DNA from: an uncultured Pseudomonadota bacterium
Lineage (GTDB): Bacteria; Myxococcota_A; UBA796; JAFGLY01
NCBI GenBank assembly: GCA_937912125.1
Contig: CALDOK010000190.1
Location: 1-45,800 of the forward strand
Length of the DNA: 45,800 nt
Direction of reading: 5' to 3'
The position numbers were made by a program, and so were the translations under genes. The notes beneath the pieces were generated by a model. It was not told where the DNA came from. It searched no databases and was given only the letters and a program-made list of their open reading frames with translations. Shown here in pieces: positions 1-15,883 of this stretch (positions within the stretch are counted from its first letter, which is position 1; every line of letters begins with the position of its first letter).

Positions 1-2274
<2,274 letters not shown>

Positions 2275-2276
2275 TC

Positions 2277-4094
<1,818 letters not shown>

Positions 4095-4107
4095 AGCACC
4101 GCTCGAG

Positions 4108-4566
4108 TCAGCGCTCCAGCACCTGCACCCGGAGGGTGAAGGCCAGCACGCCTCCATCCCTGGGCCGCAGGCGCACGGTGGCCTTGACGTCCTCGTGCTC
4201 GAAGCTGCCCGAGCGCTCCTCGCCCTGGTCCGTGACGGCGCCGCTCCATCCCTCCCGGGCGAAGTGCGCCAGGTAGTGGTCCATCAGGCGCGTCGCGTCC
4301 GCGGTGTTCGTGCGTGAGAACTCGCAGGTGCGGGCGTGGGGGCGCGGTCTGCCGTCGTCTCCGATGATCTGGGCGCTGCCGGTCAGGAAGACCACCGGGG
4401 TGGCGAAGGGCACCGCGAGCTCGGCGGGGAAGCCGTCAGGCAGCAAGGTCTGGTCCGGCGACTCCGCGCTCGCCAGGTTCGGGGTCAGCGCCAGAGCCAG
4501 GCACAGGGCCAGCGTGAGCCCGATCCTTCCTTGGGCGGTGTGGCTGTGCCGTTGGTTGCGCTTCAT
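4108..4566 (-). CDS. Small exported protein of unknown function
   Basis: A 152-residue protein with an Arg/Lys N-terminus and a hydrophobic signal segment (about 15-33, ending NLASA), so it is probably periplasmic or secreted. The mature part contains a PVVFLTGSAQIIGDD stretch and a compact alpha/beta-looking remainder with no catalytic motif I can name. It starts at ATG with GAGG upstream and ends 13 nt from the convergent OmpA-family gene. A minus-strand TTGACA (4724-4719) lies about 150 nt upstream of the start, but its matching -10 is poor. Family unrecognised. Confidence 0.7.
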   Translation of the reverse strand: MKRNQRHSHTAQGRIGLTLALCLALALTPNLASAESPDQTLLPDGFPAELAVPFATPVVFLTGSAQIIGDDGRPRPHARTCEFSRTNTADATRLMDHYLAHFAREGWSGAVTDQGEERSGSFEHEDVKATVRLRPRDGGVLAFTLRVQVLER

Positions 4567-4815
4567 GGGGACCTCGTGGCGGCTCTGGACTGTGTGCAGC
4601 TCATCGGAGCCGCCACGGGCATGGTGCAGGTCCGGGAGGCGGTTTTTTTTCCTCTTGTGTGGGCCCCTCGGCGGCCTGTGCAGGGTCGAGCGGACATACC
4701 CGGCTGTGTCGTGAATCTGTCAAAAACGAAAGAGATACAAGTGGTGACAGGAATCGGCGATCCAAGCGCTCTGTGGCGTCCATGTTTCTCTCCTGTACCC
4801 ACCCGCGCGGCGCCG

Positions 4816-5538
4816 ATGTTCACCCTGCTCCTCATCACCAGCCTGGCCAGCGCCAGCCCTTCGGACGGCCCCTGGTCGCTGGCTGTGGGCATGGGGGCCG
4901 AGCTCCCTGTCAGCACGGGCGCTCAGGTGGTCCTGGAGGGGCCGGGGCGGGTCAGGCTCGGCGGCAGCGTGGGCCGATTGCCCGGGCTGCTGGTGTACGG
5001 AGCCGGCGAGGTTACGGCTTCGTGGGGGCTACTGGATGAGGATGCCGCTGGCGTCTTGGGCGACAGCCTGGACTCGGCCCTCGTGCTGGGTGGCTCGATC
5101 GGGTGGCGGCCTTTCCGAGAGTCAGGGCTCTGGTTCGCCGGTGACCTGCGCAGCCTGCGCTGTAGCACCAGCGTCAGCCCGCAGGTGGTGGCCACCGCGC
5201 TGAGCGTAGATCTGGAGACGCCGGCCACGGGCAAAGGCGCTGCGTCTCCCAGCTCCGAGCAGCCCGTGGAACCCTACTCCGTGTCCATGCGCGCCACCCT
5301 GGTGGGTGGGAGCGTGGGCTGGGACTGGCTGTTGGCCGACCATGTGGTCGTGCGCTTCTCCGCAGGTGGCCTGGCTCTGCGGTCGGGCCAGACGAGCGTC
5401 GAGCCCGGCGACCAGGCTGGAGACGGCGAGCAGCAGGCCGTTGACCAAGCCAACGACGGGCTGGAGTCCCTGGTCAGCCGCCGCTTCTTCACCCCGACCC
5501 TGGGCTTGGGGGTGGGCTGGAGCTTCGGGCAGCGGCGC

Positions 5539-5544
<6 letters not shown>
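4816..5544 (+). CDS. Probable outer-membrane beta-barrel protein
   Basis: A 242-residue protein with a signal peptide [14 protein letters not shown]. The rest alternates short hydrophobic strands and Gly-rich turns ([21 protein letters not shown]), as in small outer-membrane barrels. The frame is open further upstream to 4336, but that part runs antisense to the preceding gene and lacks protein-like composition. I therefore chose the ATG that begins the signal peptide, although no good SD precedes it. The last 6 nt overlap the convergent gene's stop. Function unknown; the barrel assignment is inferred from the pattern only. Confidence 0.65.
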
Positions 5545-6774
<1,230 letters not shown>

Positions 6775-6793
6775 TGGAACTCCTCAGGCCATC

Positions 6794-7897
6794 CTACTCC
6801 ATCCCGGGGCCAGGGCCCGAACGCACCAGCCAGCGAAAGGGGGGGATTCGCTCTCCGGCCTGCTCGGCAAATGCGGGCAGATCGACGGCCTGGCCCTCTA
6901 CCGTTCCTACGGCTCGGGCCGGGCCCAGGTGGATGGGCACTGGGAAGACCCAGAGCTCCTGTGCCTCGTCCTTGACCTCGATCAGCAGGTCCAGCCCGGC
7001 CCCCTCGATGCGCCATGCCACCGGCCACCAGGCGCGGCTGCGGAGGCTGTGCCAGCGGCGGGTGGGGGTGACGTGTAGATCCTCCACGGGCAGGGGGTGG
7101 ATCTTTCCTTGTCGGTCGGAGATCCAGGCGAGGGACCCCGGCGCGCCGCGCTGGGCGCCGTCCAGCATCCACAGGATGGACAGGGAGCGCTCGGGGAGCG
7201 CGCCGGCGGCGGGCAGGTCCACGGTGAACCACTCGAAGCCGTCGTAGCGCTCGGTGTAGATGAAGCCCCACTGGTGCTTGCAGAAGCCCGTGCCCTCCAC
7301 CCAGCGGGTCTGTCCTCCCTGGCTCCAGCGCCCCTGGACACGAAGCGCCTCGTGCTGGGCCCAGTGGTGGTGACCGGCTCCGGGCTCGAGCTCCACCAGG
7401 CCGCCCTGGCCGGGAAGCACGGCCGGGGCGGTGGGCTCGAGGCGCAGATCCATGCGGTCCCGGCCCGCCCCCACCGCCAGCAGCCAGGCCCCCTGATCCC
7501 AGGCCAGCCGCCAGTCGCCGTGGCGCAGATCGAGCCCGTCCCCCACGAAGCGAGCGCTGAACAGGTCGGGAAAGCCTACCCGGTCGGCCACCAGGGTTCG
7601 TTCGCCTTGGATGCGCACGTAGGCGACGTGCAGAGGGTTGACGAACAAGCGGGCGGGCACCCCCGCCGCCCGGTCCTCGTCGGTGCGCTGGACGATGAAG
7701 CCCGCGAACAGCTCCACCGGCTCACCGCTCTGGGCGTCCACCAGGCTGGCATGCAGGTGCCACCACTCGGTCTGGGCCCAAGGGTGCTGGGCTCGATCCG
7801 CGGGGAAGGAGATGGGCGGGCCGCCCAAGGGGCTGCGCAGGACGTGCCGGGCGCAGCCGCACAGCAAGACGAGGCAGAGCGCGAGCGCGATCCTCAC
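6794..7897 (-). CDS. CrtC/AttH-like lipocalin-fold lipoprotein
   Basis: A 367-residue protein. The GTG start overlaps the upstream gene's TGA (GTGA) and has a GGAGG 6 nt before it; this start gives a lipoprotein signal with the lipobox LLCGC (C15). The QTEWWHLHA motif near the start of the mature part, and later KHQWGF and FEWFTVDL segments, match the CrtC/AttH family (carotenoid 1,2-hydratase CrtC and COG5621 'predicted secreted hydrolases'), which has two lipocalin-like barrels. CrtC adds water to carotenoid end groups. Whether this exported member does so is uncertain, but its coupling to a desaturase-like oxidoreductase supports a role with a terpenoid or other hydrophobic ligand. Family confidence is good; the reaction is not established. 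Confidence 0.75.
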   Translation of the reverse strand: MRIALALCLVLLCGCARHVLRSPLGGPPISFPADRAQHPWAQTEWWHLHASLVDAQSGEPVELFAGFIVQRTDEDRAAGVPARLFVNPLHVAYVRIQGERTLVADRVGFPDLFSARFVGDGLDLRHGDWRLAWDQGAWLLAVGAGRDRMDLRLEPTAPAVLPGQGGLVELEPGAGHHHWAQHEALRVQGRWSQGGQTRWVEGTGFCKHQWGFIYTERYDGFEWFTVDLPAAGALPERSLSILWMLDGAQRGAPGSLAWISDRQGKIHPLPVEDLHVTPTRRWHSLRSRAWWPVAWRIEGAGLDLLIEVKDEAQELWVFPVPIHLGPARAVGTVEGQAVDLPAFAEQAGERIPPFRWLVRSGPGPGME

Positions 7898-9372
7898 GCT
7901 CCCCTCCGCGCCAGCCGCCGCCGCTGGCCCAGCTCCCGCAGCACCCCCTCGGCGGCCTGGCGGCCCCCCCGGATGGCGCTCTCCATGCAGGGGAAGTCCA
8001 GCTCGTTGCGCACCCAGTCCCCCGCGAACCACAGCCCCTCGAGGGGGCCGCGGGACTGGGGCTTGTACTTGAGCGAGCCGGGCTCGGAGTTCCAGTAGCG
8101 GCGGTGGGGCCCGTGGTGACGGATGAGCTTCCAGGCCCTGGCTCCCTCGAGGGTGAAGCCCTCGTAGCCGCGCACCCGTCGCAGGCTGGTCAGGGCCCGG
8201 TCCACCAGAGCCTCCTCCGGCCAGTCCTCGTAGCCGGTCTCCGGGCCCACAAAGTGCAGCACCGCGCCGAAGCGGGCGTCGTCCCGGTAGCTGGGGTGGA
8301 AGGGCTTGACGTCCACCACCGCCCCCAGGGGCTCGTCCAGGCCGATGACGAAGGAGCGCGGTCCCCAGCGCACCGCCTCCCGGTGCCACACGTGCAGCCC
8401 CAGGGGGGAGACCGTGCTGAGCTTGGCGATGTTGGCGAAGGGCCGCAGCTCGGTGAGGCTAGGGTCGGCGTGGATGATCTCCTGCCAGGCGGCGGGCGGG
8501 ATCGCGAAGACCACCTGGTCGAAGTCCCGCAGCTCCCGCCCGGAGCCCGACACGGTGGGCACGGGGTGCTGCAGCCAGTCCTCTACTGGCGCGTCCTGGA
8601 CCTGTCTGAGGCGCAGGCTCCTGATGCGCTGGCCGTCGTGGCTAAGGCCCGTCAGCTGATGGTGGGTGTGGATGACGCCGCCCAGCGCCCGGATGCGCGC
8701 GGCCACCGGCCCCCACCACACCTCGCTCATGGCCCCCATGGGGAAGCGGAAGTCGGCGGTGGTGAAGTCGCGGCCCATGACCTTGACCGTCTTGATCATG
8801 GGGTAGGCGCTGACCTGGCCTGGCAGGTTGAACTGGGCTTCCCGTGTGACCCGCCACATGCGGGTGGCCGCCAGGCTCGGGGGGAAGCCCCGCTCGATGC
8901 ACCAGGCGGTGAAGCAGATGTCGTCGAAGCGCTCGGCGTTGCCGGCCAGCACCTCGGGCATGGCGCGGGCGAAGAACAGGGCGAAGCGAAGCTTCTCCTC
9001 CAGGGTCATCCCGGTGTAGGCCAGCCCCTGGATGAGCGTGCGGGAGGTGTGGGATCCCAGGTAGAGCCTGTGGGTGCGCTGGTCGCGCTCCTCCCACACC
9101 AGGGCCTCGCCCTGGCCCGACGACGAGGCCTGTGTGATGTCCACTCCGGATCGCGCCAGCAGGCCGGCCATCTGCTCGTAGAAGCCGAACCAGCAGTGCA
9201 GGCCCTGCTCCACCACCCGTCCGTCAGGGGTGGTGAACGCGGCCGCGTTGCCCCCCAGGTAGGGCTCGAGGCTGTGCAGCTCCACCTCCAGGGGTCCGTC
9301 ACTGCCCGTCAGCAGGGCCTCGGTGGCCGCCAGCCCGGCTGGGCCTGCGCCCACCACGATCACCCGCGCCAT
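7894..9372 (-). CDS. FAD-dependent phytoene-desaturase-like oxidoreductase
   Basis: A 492-residue protein. The N-terminal Rossmann motif GAGPAGLAA (G8, G10, G13) binds the FAD ADP moiety. The C-terminal FAGDWVR followed by PCMESAIRGGRQAAE is the signature of the plant/cyanobacterial-type phytoene and zeta-carotene desaturases and the HpnE-like squalene enzymes of the amine-oxidase superfamily. Length fits that group. It starts at ATG with GAGGAGG upstream. The stop overlaps the GTG of the lipocalin-like gene, so the two are translationally coupled. A carotenoid, squalene or related polyene is the likely substrate (inference). A synthase-like gene lies about 20 kb away at 28587-29375. Confidence 0.8.
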   Translation of the reverse strand: MARVIVVGAGPAGLAATEALLTGSDGPLEVELHSLEPYLGGNAAAFTTPDGRVVEQGLHCWFGFYEQMAGLLARSGVDITQASSSGQGEALVWEERDQRTHRLYLGSHTSRTLIQGLAYTGMTLEEKLRFALFFARAMPEVLAGNAERFDDICFTAWCIERGFPPSLAATRMWRVTREAQFNLPGQVSAYPMIKTVKVMGRDFTTADFRFPMGAMSEVWWGPVAARIRALGGVIHTHHQLTGLSHDGQRIRSLRLRQVQDAPVEDWLQHPVPTVSGSGRELRDFDQVVFAIPPAAWQEIIHADPSLTELRPFANIAKLSTVSPLGLHVWHREAVRWGPRSFVIGLDEPLGAVVDVKPFHPSYRDDARFGAVLHFVGPETGYEDWPEEALVDRALTSLRRVRGYEGFTLEGARAWKLIRHHGPHRRYWNSEPGSLKYKPQSRGPLEGLWFAGDWVRNELDFPCMESAIRGGRQAAEGVLRELGQRRRLARRGA

Positions 9373-9526
9373 GGGACCTCCTCGTGCGCTGTGGGGGAGG
9401 AGGAGCGCGGAGGTGGTGAGATGTCACCGGCAGGTTGTTCTGGGGGGCGGAAGCTGTGTGCGGCTGGGCTATGACCCACGTGTCGGCCAGCCACCGGAAA
9501 TACAAGGTTGATCGGTGATTCATTTT

Positions 9527-9549
9527 CCGGGGCACCCCCGGTGCCCCGG
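9527..9549. terminator. Perfect 9-bp stem-loop after the methyltransferase gene
   Basis: CCGGGGCAC (9527-9535), a 5-nt loop, and GTGCCCCGG (9541-9549). It begins 24 nt beyond the stop of the minus-strand methyltransferase gene. There is no T-run after it on that strand, so it may be a U-less terminator or only an RNA-stabilising hairpin. Confidence 0.4.
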
Positions 9550-9572
9550 CCTGCGGCTGCGGGCCCCGCTCG

Positions 9573-11189
9573 CTACCCTCGTCGCCCCAGCCGTCGCTGC
9601 ATCAGCGCCAGCCAGGCCCCGCGAAGATCGGCGATGAGGGCGGAGTCCATGCCCAGGCCGCGCTCGAGCACCCAGCGGTCGCCGGCGTCGAGGACCGTCT
9701 CGGGGGCAGCGCCAGCGCGCAGCAGCCCATCCATTTCGGCGAAGGCTCCATCGCTGGCCGTCACAACCGGCACCCGGAGCCGTCGGATCTCGCTGGGGAT
9801 CAGCTCGAGCACGCCTCCTCCATAGCTGCGGCCACACAGCTCGACGCTCAGCATGGTCAGGCTGTTGAGGAAGCTCAGCACCAGGTCGCGTGGCTCCACG
9901 CCCTGCCTTGGGGTCACCCGGTAGACCGTGTCGGTGGTGTGGGCCCAGGCTTCGTTCAGGATCAGCCGGGTGGTCGCATGGCAGCGCTTGAACAGGGCCA
10001 CCGGCGCTGCGTGGATGCTGGGCACGGCCCACCAGGGCTCCCGCACCCGGCACTTGTAGCGAGACGGCAGGTCCTCGGCTTCCCCTGCGGCCAGGTAGCG
10101 CTGCCAGGGCGCGGGGAGCTGCTCCCGGGGCCTTGATGGCAGGTCGAGGAGCCAGGCGCGACGGCCCGCCCGGCGGTTGGCGGCGTGGTCTTCCGCGGTG
10201 AAGCGCAGGCCTGTGGCCTCCGCGCTGCGGCCGAACATGGGCAGGACCGCCGGCTCGAGGCCATGGGCCGACACCGTGGCGTCGTCCACGCAGAAGAAGC
10301 GGTTGGCCCCCGTGACCACCCCGACGCAGACCTCGGCCAGCTGGTCGAAGCTGTGGACCTCGGGGTGTTCGAAGGCCTTGCGCGCGGCGGCCAGGGCCTG
10401 GGGCTCGAGGGCGTAGCCGGTCCACTTGGCGCCCTTCGGGAGGGCCTCGGGAGCCACGCAGGCGATACCCTCGGCGTCCAGCTCGGCCAGGGCCCGCAGG
10501 CTGTCCAGCTCGAGCACACGCACGCCCCGTCGCTCTCCGCGCTCGAGCAGCAGCAGCACCACCTCCTGCTGCACTTCGGGGAACACCAGCGTGCGGAACC
10601 GGATGATGCGGACCAGCCCCAGGCCGGCCAACCACTGCCGCAGCGGCGCCGTGTAGCCTACCTGCAGCAGCTCGGCAGGCACCACCATGGCCAGCCGTCC
10701 GCCGGGCCTCAAGCGGCTGGCGCCGTCCACCACGAAGGGCGCCCAGGAGCTGGCGTGGCGGGGCAGGGGGAGTCCCCAGCGGGTCAGCAGGGCCTGGGCG
10801 GCCTGGATGGTCGGGGCTCCCAGGTATTGGTAGCGAACGTAGGGAGGGTTTCCGAGCACCAGATCGTAGGTGCTGTCGTCGTCGATGGCGTGACGAAGGT
10901 AGTCGCCTTGGATGACCTCGCCGGTACCACCCGCGGCCAGGTAGCGCTCGAGGGTGACCCGGGCCTTGTCGGCCTCGGCGGGCAGCAGCTCCATCGCTTG
11001 GATGTGGGGTGTGCCCGCCGGCGCCCGTCGGGCCAGGGCGTCGAGGAAGGCCCCGTCGCCGCAGGAGGGCTCGAGGATCTGCTGGGGCTCGCAGCCCAGG
11101 CCCCAGGCCAGCAGGAAGTCCGCCAGCGCGAGGGGCGTGTAGTAGCCACCGCGGAGCTTGTCGGGGGTCTGGTTGGAGGCGAACTGCAT
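9573..11189 (-). CDS. TaqI-class adenine-N6 DNA methyltransferase, no nuclease partner seen
   Basis: A 538-residue protein. SAM-binding motif I is EPSCGDGAFLD (about 40-50) and the catalytic motif IV is NPPY (N114-Y117), which marks amino-methylating DNA MTases. The order motif I, motif IV, then a C-terminal region of about 300 residues likely to hold the target-recognition domain fits gamma-class TaqI-like enzymes. The start is the ATG just before the SAM domain, with GGAG about 11 nt upstream; the longer open frame upstream looks non-coding. No restriction endonuclease, helicase or specificity subunit lies nearby, so it looks like a solitary (orphan or regulatory) enzyme. A type IIG nuclease domain is not evident in the sequence. 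Confidence 0.8.
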   Translation of the reverse strand: MQFASNQTPDKLRGGYYTPLALADFLLAWGLGCEPQQILEPSCGDGAFLDALARRAPAGTPHIQAMELLPAEADKARVTLERYLAAGGTGEVIQGDYLRHAIDDDSTYDLVLGNPPYVRYQYLGAPTIQAAQALLTRWGLPLPRHASSWAPFVVDGASRLRPGGRLAMVVPAELLQVGYTAPLRQWLAGLGLVRIIRFRTLVFPEVQQEVVLLLLERGERRGVRVLELDSLRALAELDAEGIACVAPEALPKGAKWTGYALEPQALAAARKAFEHPEVHSFDQLAEVCVGVVTGANRFFCVDDATVSAHGLEPAVLPMFGRSAEATGLRFTAEDHAANRRAGRRAWLLDLPSRPREQLPAPWQRYLAAGEAEDLPSRYKCRVREPWWAVPSIHAAPVALFKRCHATTRLILNEAWAHTTDTVYRVTPRQGVEPRDLVLSFLNSLTMLSVELCGRSYGGGVLELIPSEIRRLRVPVVTASDGAFAEMDGLLRAGAAPETVLDAGDRWVLERGLGMDSALIADLRGAWLALMQRRLGRRG

Positions 11190-11323
11190 AGGGGCGGGCT
11201 CCGCGGCGGCTCGCCGCGCGGGGTCCGTATCCCGTCGCCAGGGTCGGGACTGGTGGCGGGTGTGGGCGCTCACCGAGGGCCCGGGTGCCGGCCACCCGCC
11301 GGGTTGGCGAGCGCTTGGGCGCC

Positions 11324-11674
11324 CTACTTGCCGAACAGCTCCGCGTACACCGGCTCCTCGAAACCTACGGTGGCCGGCTCGCCGTCGACCTCCACCACGG
11401 GGCGCTTGAGCAGCATTGGATCGGCCTGCATCAGGGGCAGCCACTCGGCGTCGCCCCAGCTCTTCTTGGCGTCTGGCAGGGCGCGGTAGGCGCCGCCGCT
11501 GGTGTTGCGCATGGGTCTGGAGCCGAACTTCCCCATCCAGCCGGCCACCCGCTCGGGCTCCGGGGCCGTGGTGCGGAGGTCGACCCACTCGTACGCGATG
11601 CCATGCTGGTCGAGCCACGCGCGGGCCTTCTTGACGGTGCCGCAGCTGGGGATGCCGTAGAGGGTGACGCTCAT
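11324..11674 (-). CDS. ArsC/Spx/YffB-family thioredoxin-fold protein
   Basis: A 116-residue protein. [17 protein letters not shown] at the N-terminus carries the single active Cys (C11) of the ArsC/Spx/YffB family, in a thioredoxin fold. The KRPVVEVDG segment near the C-terminus is the conserved cis-Pro region (typically RPVV). There is no CxxC, so it is not a canonical Spx. Family members are arsenate reductases or glutathione-dependent reductases; the single-Cys type is closest to YffB. The start is ATG with AAGGAG upstream. It is divergent from glnS across a 127-nt gap that holds TAGGCT (minus, 11708-11703) and TATCCT (plus, 11706-11711), possible -10 elements. Confidence 0.8.
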   Translation of the reverse strand: MSVTLYGIPSCGTVKKARAWLDQHGIAYEWVDLRTTAPEPERVAGWMGKFGSRPMRNTSGGAYRALPDAKKSWGDAEWLPLMQADPMLLKRPVVEVDGEPATVGFEEPVYAELFGK

Positions 11675-11801
11675 GGTGGGTCTCCTTGGTGGGAAGCTCG
11701 GGAGCCTATCCTGTCGCCAGCGAGCCTCCCTTCTCTTGCTGGGGGCTGTGCTTCGAGCTAGCCCTGCCGTCTCCCGCATTCCACAATCCAGGAGCGCCAC
11801 C

Positions 11802-13493
<1,692 letters not shown>

Positions 13494-13498
13494 TCGCC

Positions 13499-14182
13499 AT
13501 GCCGCACCTGCGCCGCTGGATGAGCGCCTTGGGTGCGCACCTCACCCAGCACTGGGTTCGGCACCTGCTGCCCCTGGCCGTCATGCTGATCATGATGGTG
13601 CTGTTTGGCTGGACCCTGCTGGCGTTCTACGCGGTGATCTTCGGCGGCACGATGCTGCTGCTGGCCATGGAGCTCGAGACCGCCGCCATGATCTGCTTCT
13701 TTGGCGTCGCGGCGCTGGGCAGCTTCACCATGATGCTCTACCACCTGGCGGGCGCCACGCTGACCCTCGGCTACATGCGGTTCACCCTGCGCCTGCAGCA
13801 GGGCCACGACACCAGCTGGCGCGAGCTGCTGTGGGGCTTCCGGCACCCCCTCCGGGCGGCGGGGCTCATCCTGTTTGTGCTCTTCATCGTCTTCGCCTCG
13901 GCCGGCCTGATGTACCTGCCCCTGATCTTCCTGGGGGGTTGGCTGCTGCTGACTGGGCCCTCGCTGGTGGACGGAGACATCGGGCTGTTCGGCGCGCTGG
14001 GGCGGGCCTGGGCCCTGAGCGGGCGGGTCTACGGCGAGCTGCTGGTGCTGGTGCTCGGGCTGGTGGGCGTCGGGCTGTTCGTGGGCTTCTTCCCCATCGT
14101 CGGGCCGGTGCTGGTGCCCGTGGCGGCGGTGATCGCGGGGGTGGTGGTGTACGATTCCCTACGCCGGCCTCCGGCGGCCTAG
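13499..14182 (+). CDS. Multi-pass membrane protein, paralogue of 14253-14945
   Basis: A 227-residue protein with about five or six hydrophobic segments (about 22-45, 50-75, 118-145, 178-200, 200-220). Its layout matches the next gene: LTQHWVRHLLPLAV against VSKHWQAHLLPLVL, and a WGFRHPLRAAG loop against WGFRNLGKVT. This resembles DUF975/Yip1-like integral membrane families, for which no biochemical role is fixed. It starts 6 nt after glnS and is probably translated from the same transcript. Confidence 0.75.
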   Translation: MPHLRRWMSALGAHLTQHWVRHLLPLAVMLIMMVLFGWTLLAFYAVIFGGTMLLLAMELETAAMICFFGVAALGSFTMMLYHLAGATLTLGYMRFTLRLQQGHDTSWRELLWGFRHPLRAAGLILFVLFIVFASAGLMYLPLIFLGGWLLLTGPSLVDGDIGLFGALGRAWALSGRVYGELLVLVLGLVGVGLFVGFFPIVGPVLVPVAAVIAGVVVYDSLRRPPAA

Positions 14183-14198
14183 GGAGGCGTCGTTCGAA

Positions 14199-14214
14199 CC
14201 GACGGCGCCGTCGG
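14199..14214. repeat. 16-bp perfect palindrome between two paralogous membrane genes
   Basis: CCGACGGCGCCGTCGG is fully self-complementary and lies in the 70-nt gap between the two membrane genes. It could be a protein-binding site or an RNA processing hairpin; the high GC content makes chance occurrence possible. Confidence 0.4.
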
Positions 14215-14252
14215 CCTCGCGGCTCAACGCCGCCCCAATGAGGGAGTAGTCG

Positions 14253-14945
14253 ATGCAGAACCTCGGACCCTGGCTCAACGCCACCAAGGACCACGTCTCC
14301 AAGCACTGGCAGGCCCACCTGCTGCCCCTGGTGCTGCTGTATGCAGGGGGCATCGCGGTCGGCATCGCGGCCACCGTGGTGGTCCTGGCCGGCGGCATCG
14401 CGGTCACTGTGGTGGGCGCCATCGTCCAGAGCGGTTGGTTGGCCGCGCTGGCCATGGTCGTGTTCTACGGTGGAGGTCTGCTGGCCATCATCGTCATGGC
14501 CATGTTGCTCACACCCATCTACTTCGGCCATGTGGCCGTGGTGATCCGGGCGCACCGGGGCGAGCCCGCTCACCCCGGCGACATGTGGTGGGGCTTCCGC
14601 AACCTCGGCAAGGTCACCGTCTTCATGGTCCTCTCTACGGTGATCAGCCTGGGTGCCGCCATGCTCTGCTACTTCCCGGCCATCCTGGTGTCGGTGGCCT
14701 TCATGTTCGCCGTCCCGGCCATGGTGGACCGCGATCTGGGGGCGGTGGATGCGTTGAAGGCCTCGTGGGAGCTGGCCAAGCCGCGCTTCCTCGAGCTGCT
14801 TGTGCTGATGTTCATCTTCTTCGCGCTCATCATGGTGCTGTCCTATGTGCCCCTGGTGGGGCCCTTCCTGGGCACCATCGCCTACGTGGGCGCCATCATC
14901 GTGATCTACGACGACCTGATGCAGCGCGATCACTTCGGGGCCTAG
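14253..14945 (+). CDS. Multi-pass membrane protein, paralogue of 13499-14182
   Basis: A 230-residue protein with about six hydrophobic helices. A repeated feature of the pair is a short amphipathic N-terminus ending KHWQAHLLPL, a cytoplasmic-looking MWWGFRNLGK loop after helix 3, and a final helix pair with PLVGPFLG. In the paralogue the last loop reads FPIVGPVLV. Its start (ATG, SD AGGGAG) is well supported. The tandem arrangement points to a local duplication. Function unknown; a DUF975-like integral membrane family is the nearest resemblance. Confidence 0.75.
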   Translation: MQNLGPWLNATKDHVSKHWQAHLLPLVLLYAGGIAVGIAATVVVLAGGIAVTVVGAIVQSGWLAALAMVVFYGGGLLAIIVMAMLLTPIYFGHVAVVIRAHRGEPAHPGDMWWGFRNLGKVTVFMVLSTVISLGAAMLCYFPAILVSVAFMFAVPAMVDRDLGAVDALKASWELAKPRFLELLVLMFIFFALIMVLSYVPLVGPFLGTIAYVGAIIVIYDDLMQRDHFGA

Positions 14946-14953
14946 CGCAGCCC

Positions 14954-15874
14954 ATGCCCGAGCTTCCCGACGTCACCGTCTACGTGGAGCGCCTCGAGGC
15001 CCTGCTGGTCGGCCGCCCCCTGCTGGCGGTGCGCTCCAAGAGCGCGTTCTTGCTGCGCACCGTGGAGCCGCCCCTGGCCGCGGCCCACGGGCGCCGGGTG
15101 GTGGGCGTGGAGCGGCTGGGCAAGCGCATCGTCTTCGAGCTCGAGGATCAGCTGTTCCTGGTGCTGCACCTGATGGTTGCGGGGCGCTTGCGCTGGCGAA
15201 AGGCCGGGGCGGGCATCCCGGGGCGGGGGGGGCTGGCCGCCTTCGACTTCGAGCACGGTGCCGTGCTGCTCACCGAAGCCAGCAAGAAGAAGCGGGCGTC
15301 GCTGCACGTGGTGCAGGGTCGCGATGCCCTGGCCCCCTTCGACAGGGGCGGGCTCGAGGTGCTCGAGGCCGATCTGCCCGCCTTCACCGAGGCCTTGCTG
15401 CGCGAGAACCGCACCATGAAGAGGGGGCTGACCGACCCCCGGCTGTTCTCGGGCATCGGCAACGCGTACAGCGACGAGATCCTGTTCCGGGCGCGCATCT
15501 CGCCCATGCGGCTCACCCGGAAGCTCACGGCCGAGGAGATCGAGCGGCTGTTCGCGGCCTGCCGCGCTGTGCTCGAAGCCTTCACCCACACCCTGCGCGC
15601 CGAGGTGGGTGAGGGCTTCCCCGACAAGGTCACGGCGTTTCGCGACGACATGGCCGTGCACGGCCGCTACCGTCAGCCTTGCCCCGACTGCGGCGCTCCT
15701 ATCCAGCGCATCGTCTATGCCGAGAATGAGTGCAACTACTGTGCGGCCTGCCAGAACCAGGGCCGCCTGCTGGCCGACCGGGCCTTGTCCCAGCTGCTCA
15801 AGAAGGACTGGCCCAAGACCTTGGATGAGCTCGAGGCCGTGCGGACCCAGGGGCCTGGGCGGGGGCGGCGCTAG
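14954..15874 (+). CDS. Fpg/Nei-family DNA glycosylase/AP lyase
   Basis: A 306-residue base-excision repair enzyme. After Met removal the catalytic Pro (P2) and Glu (E3) of MPELPD are in place. LGKRIVFEL contains the conserved Lys, and the helix-two-turn-helix reads DPRLFSGIGNAYSDEILF. The C-terminal zinc finger is CPDC-x16-CAAC, with an extra Cys just before the second pair. The N-terminus (PELPDVTVYVE) departs from the MutM consensus PELPEVET, so the substrate range may be closer to Nei or to the plant-like FPG group than to MutM. It starts 8 nt after the membrane gene with a weak SD, so expression probably depends on upstream transcription. Confidence 0.88.
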   Translation: MPELPDVTVYVERLEALLVGRPLLAVRSKSAFLLRTVEPPLAAAHGRRVVGVERLGKRIVFELEDQLFLVLHLMVAGRLRWRKAGAGIPGRGGLAAFDFEHGAVLLTEASKKKRASLHVVQGRDALAPFDRGGLEVLEADLPAFTEALLRENRTMKRGLTDPRLFSGIGNAYSDEILFRARISPMRLTRKLTAEEIERLFAACRAVLEAFTHTLRAEVGEGFPDKVTAFRDDMAVHGRYRQPCPDCGAPIQRIVYAENECNYCAACQNQGRLLADRALSQLLKKDWPKTLDELEAVRTQGPGRGRR

Positions 15875-15883
15875 CCGCTGGCG

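Noticed and set aside
4693..4724. Minus-strand TTGACA as a firm promoter for the small exported protein
   Set aside because: The -35 is perfect but the -10 candidates (TATGTC or GTATGT) match poorly and the spacing is 19-20 nt.
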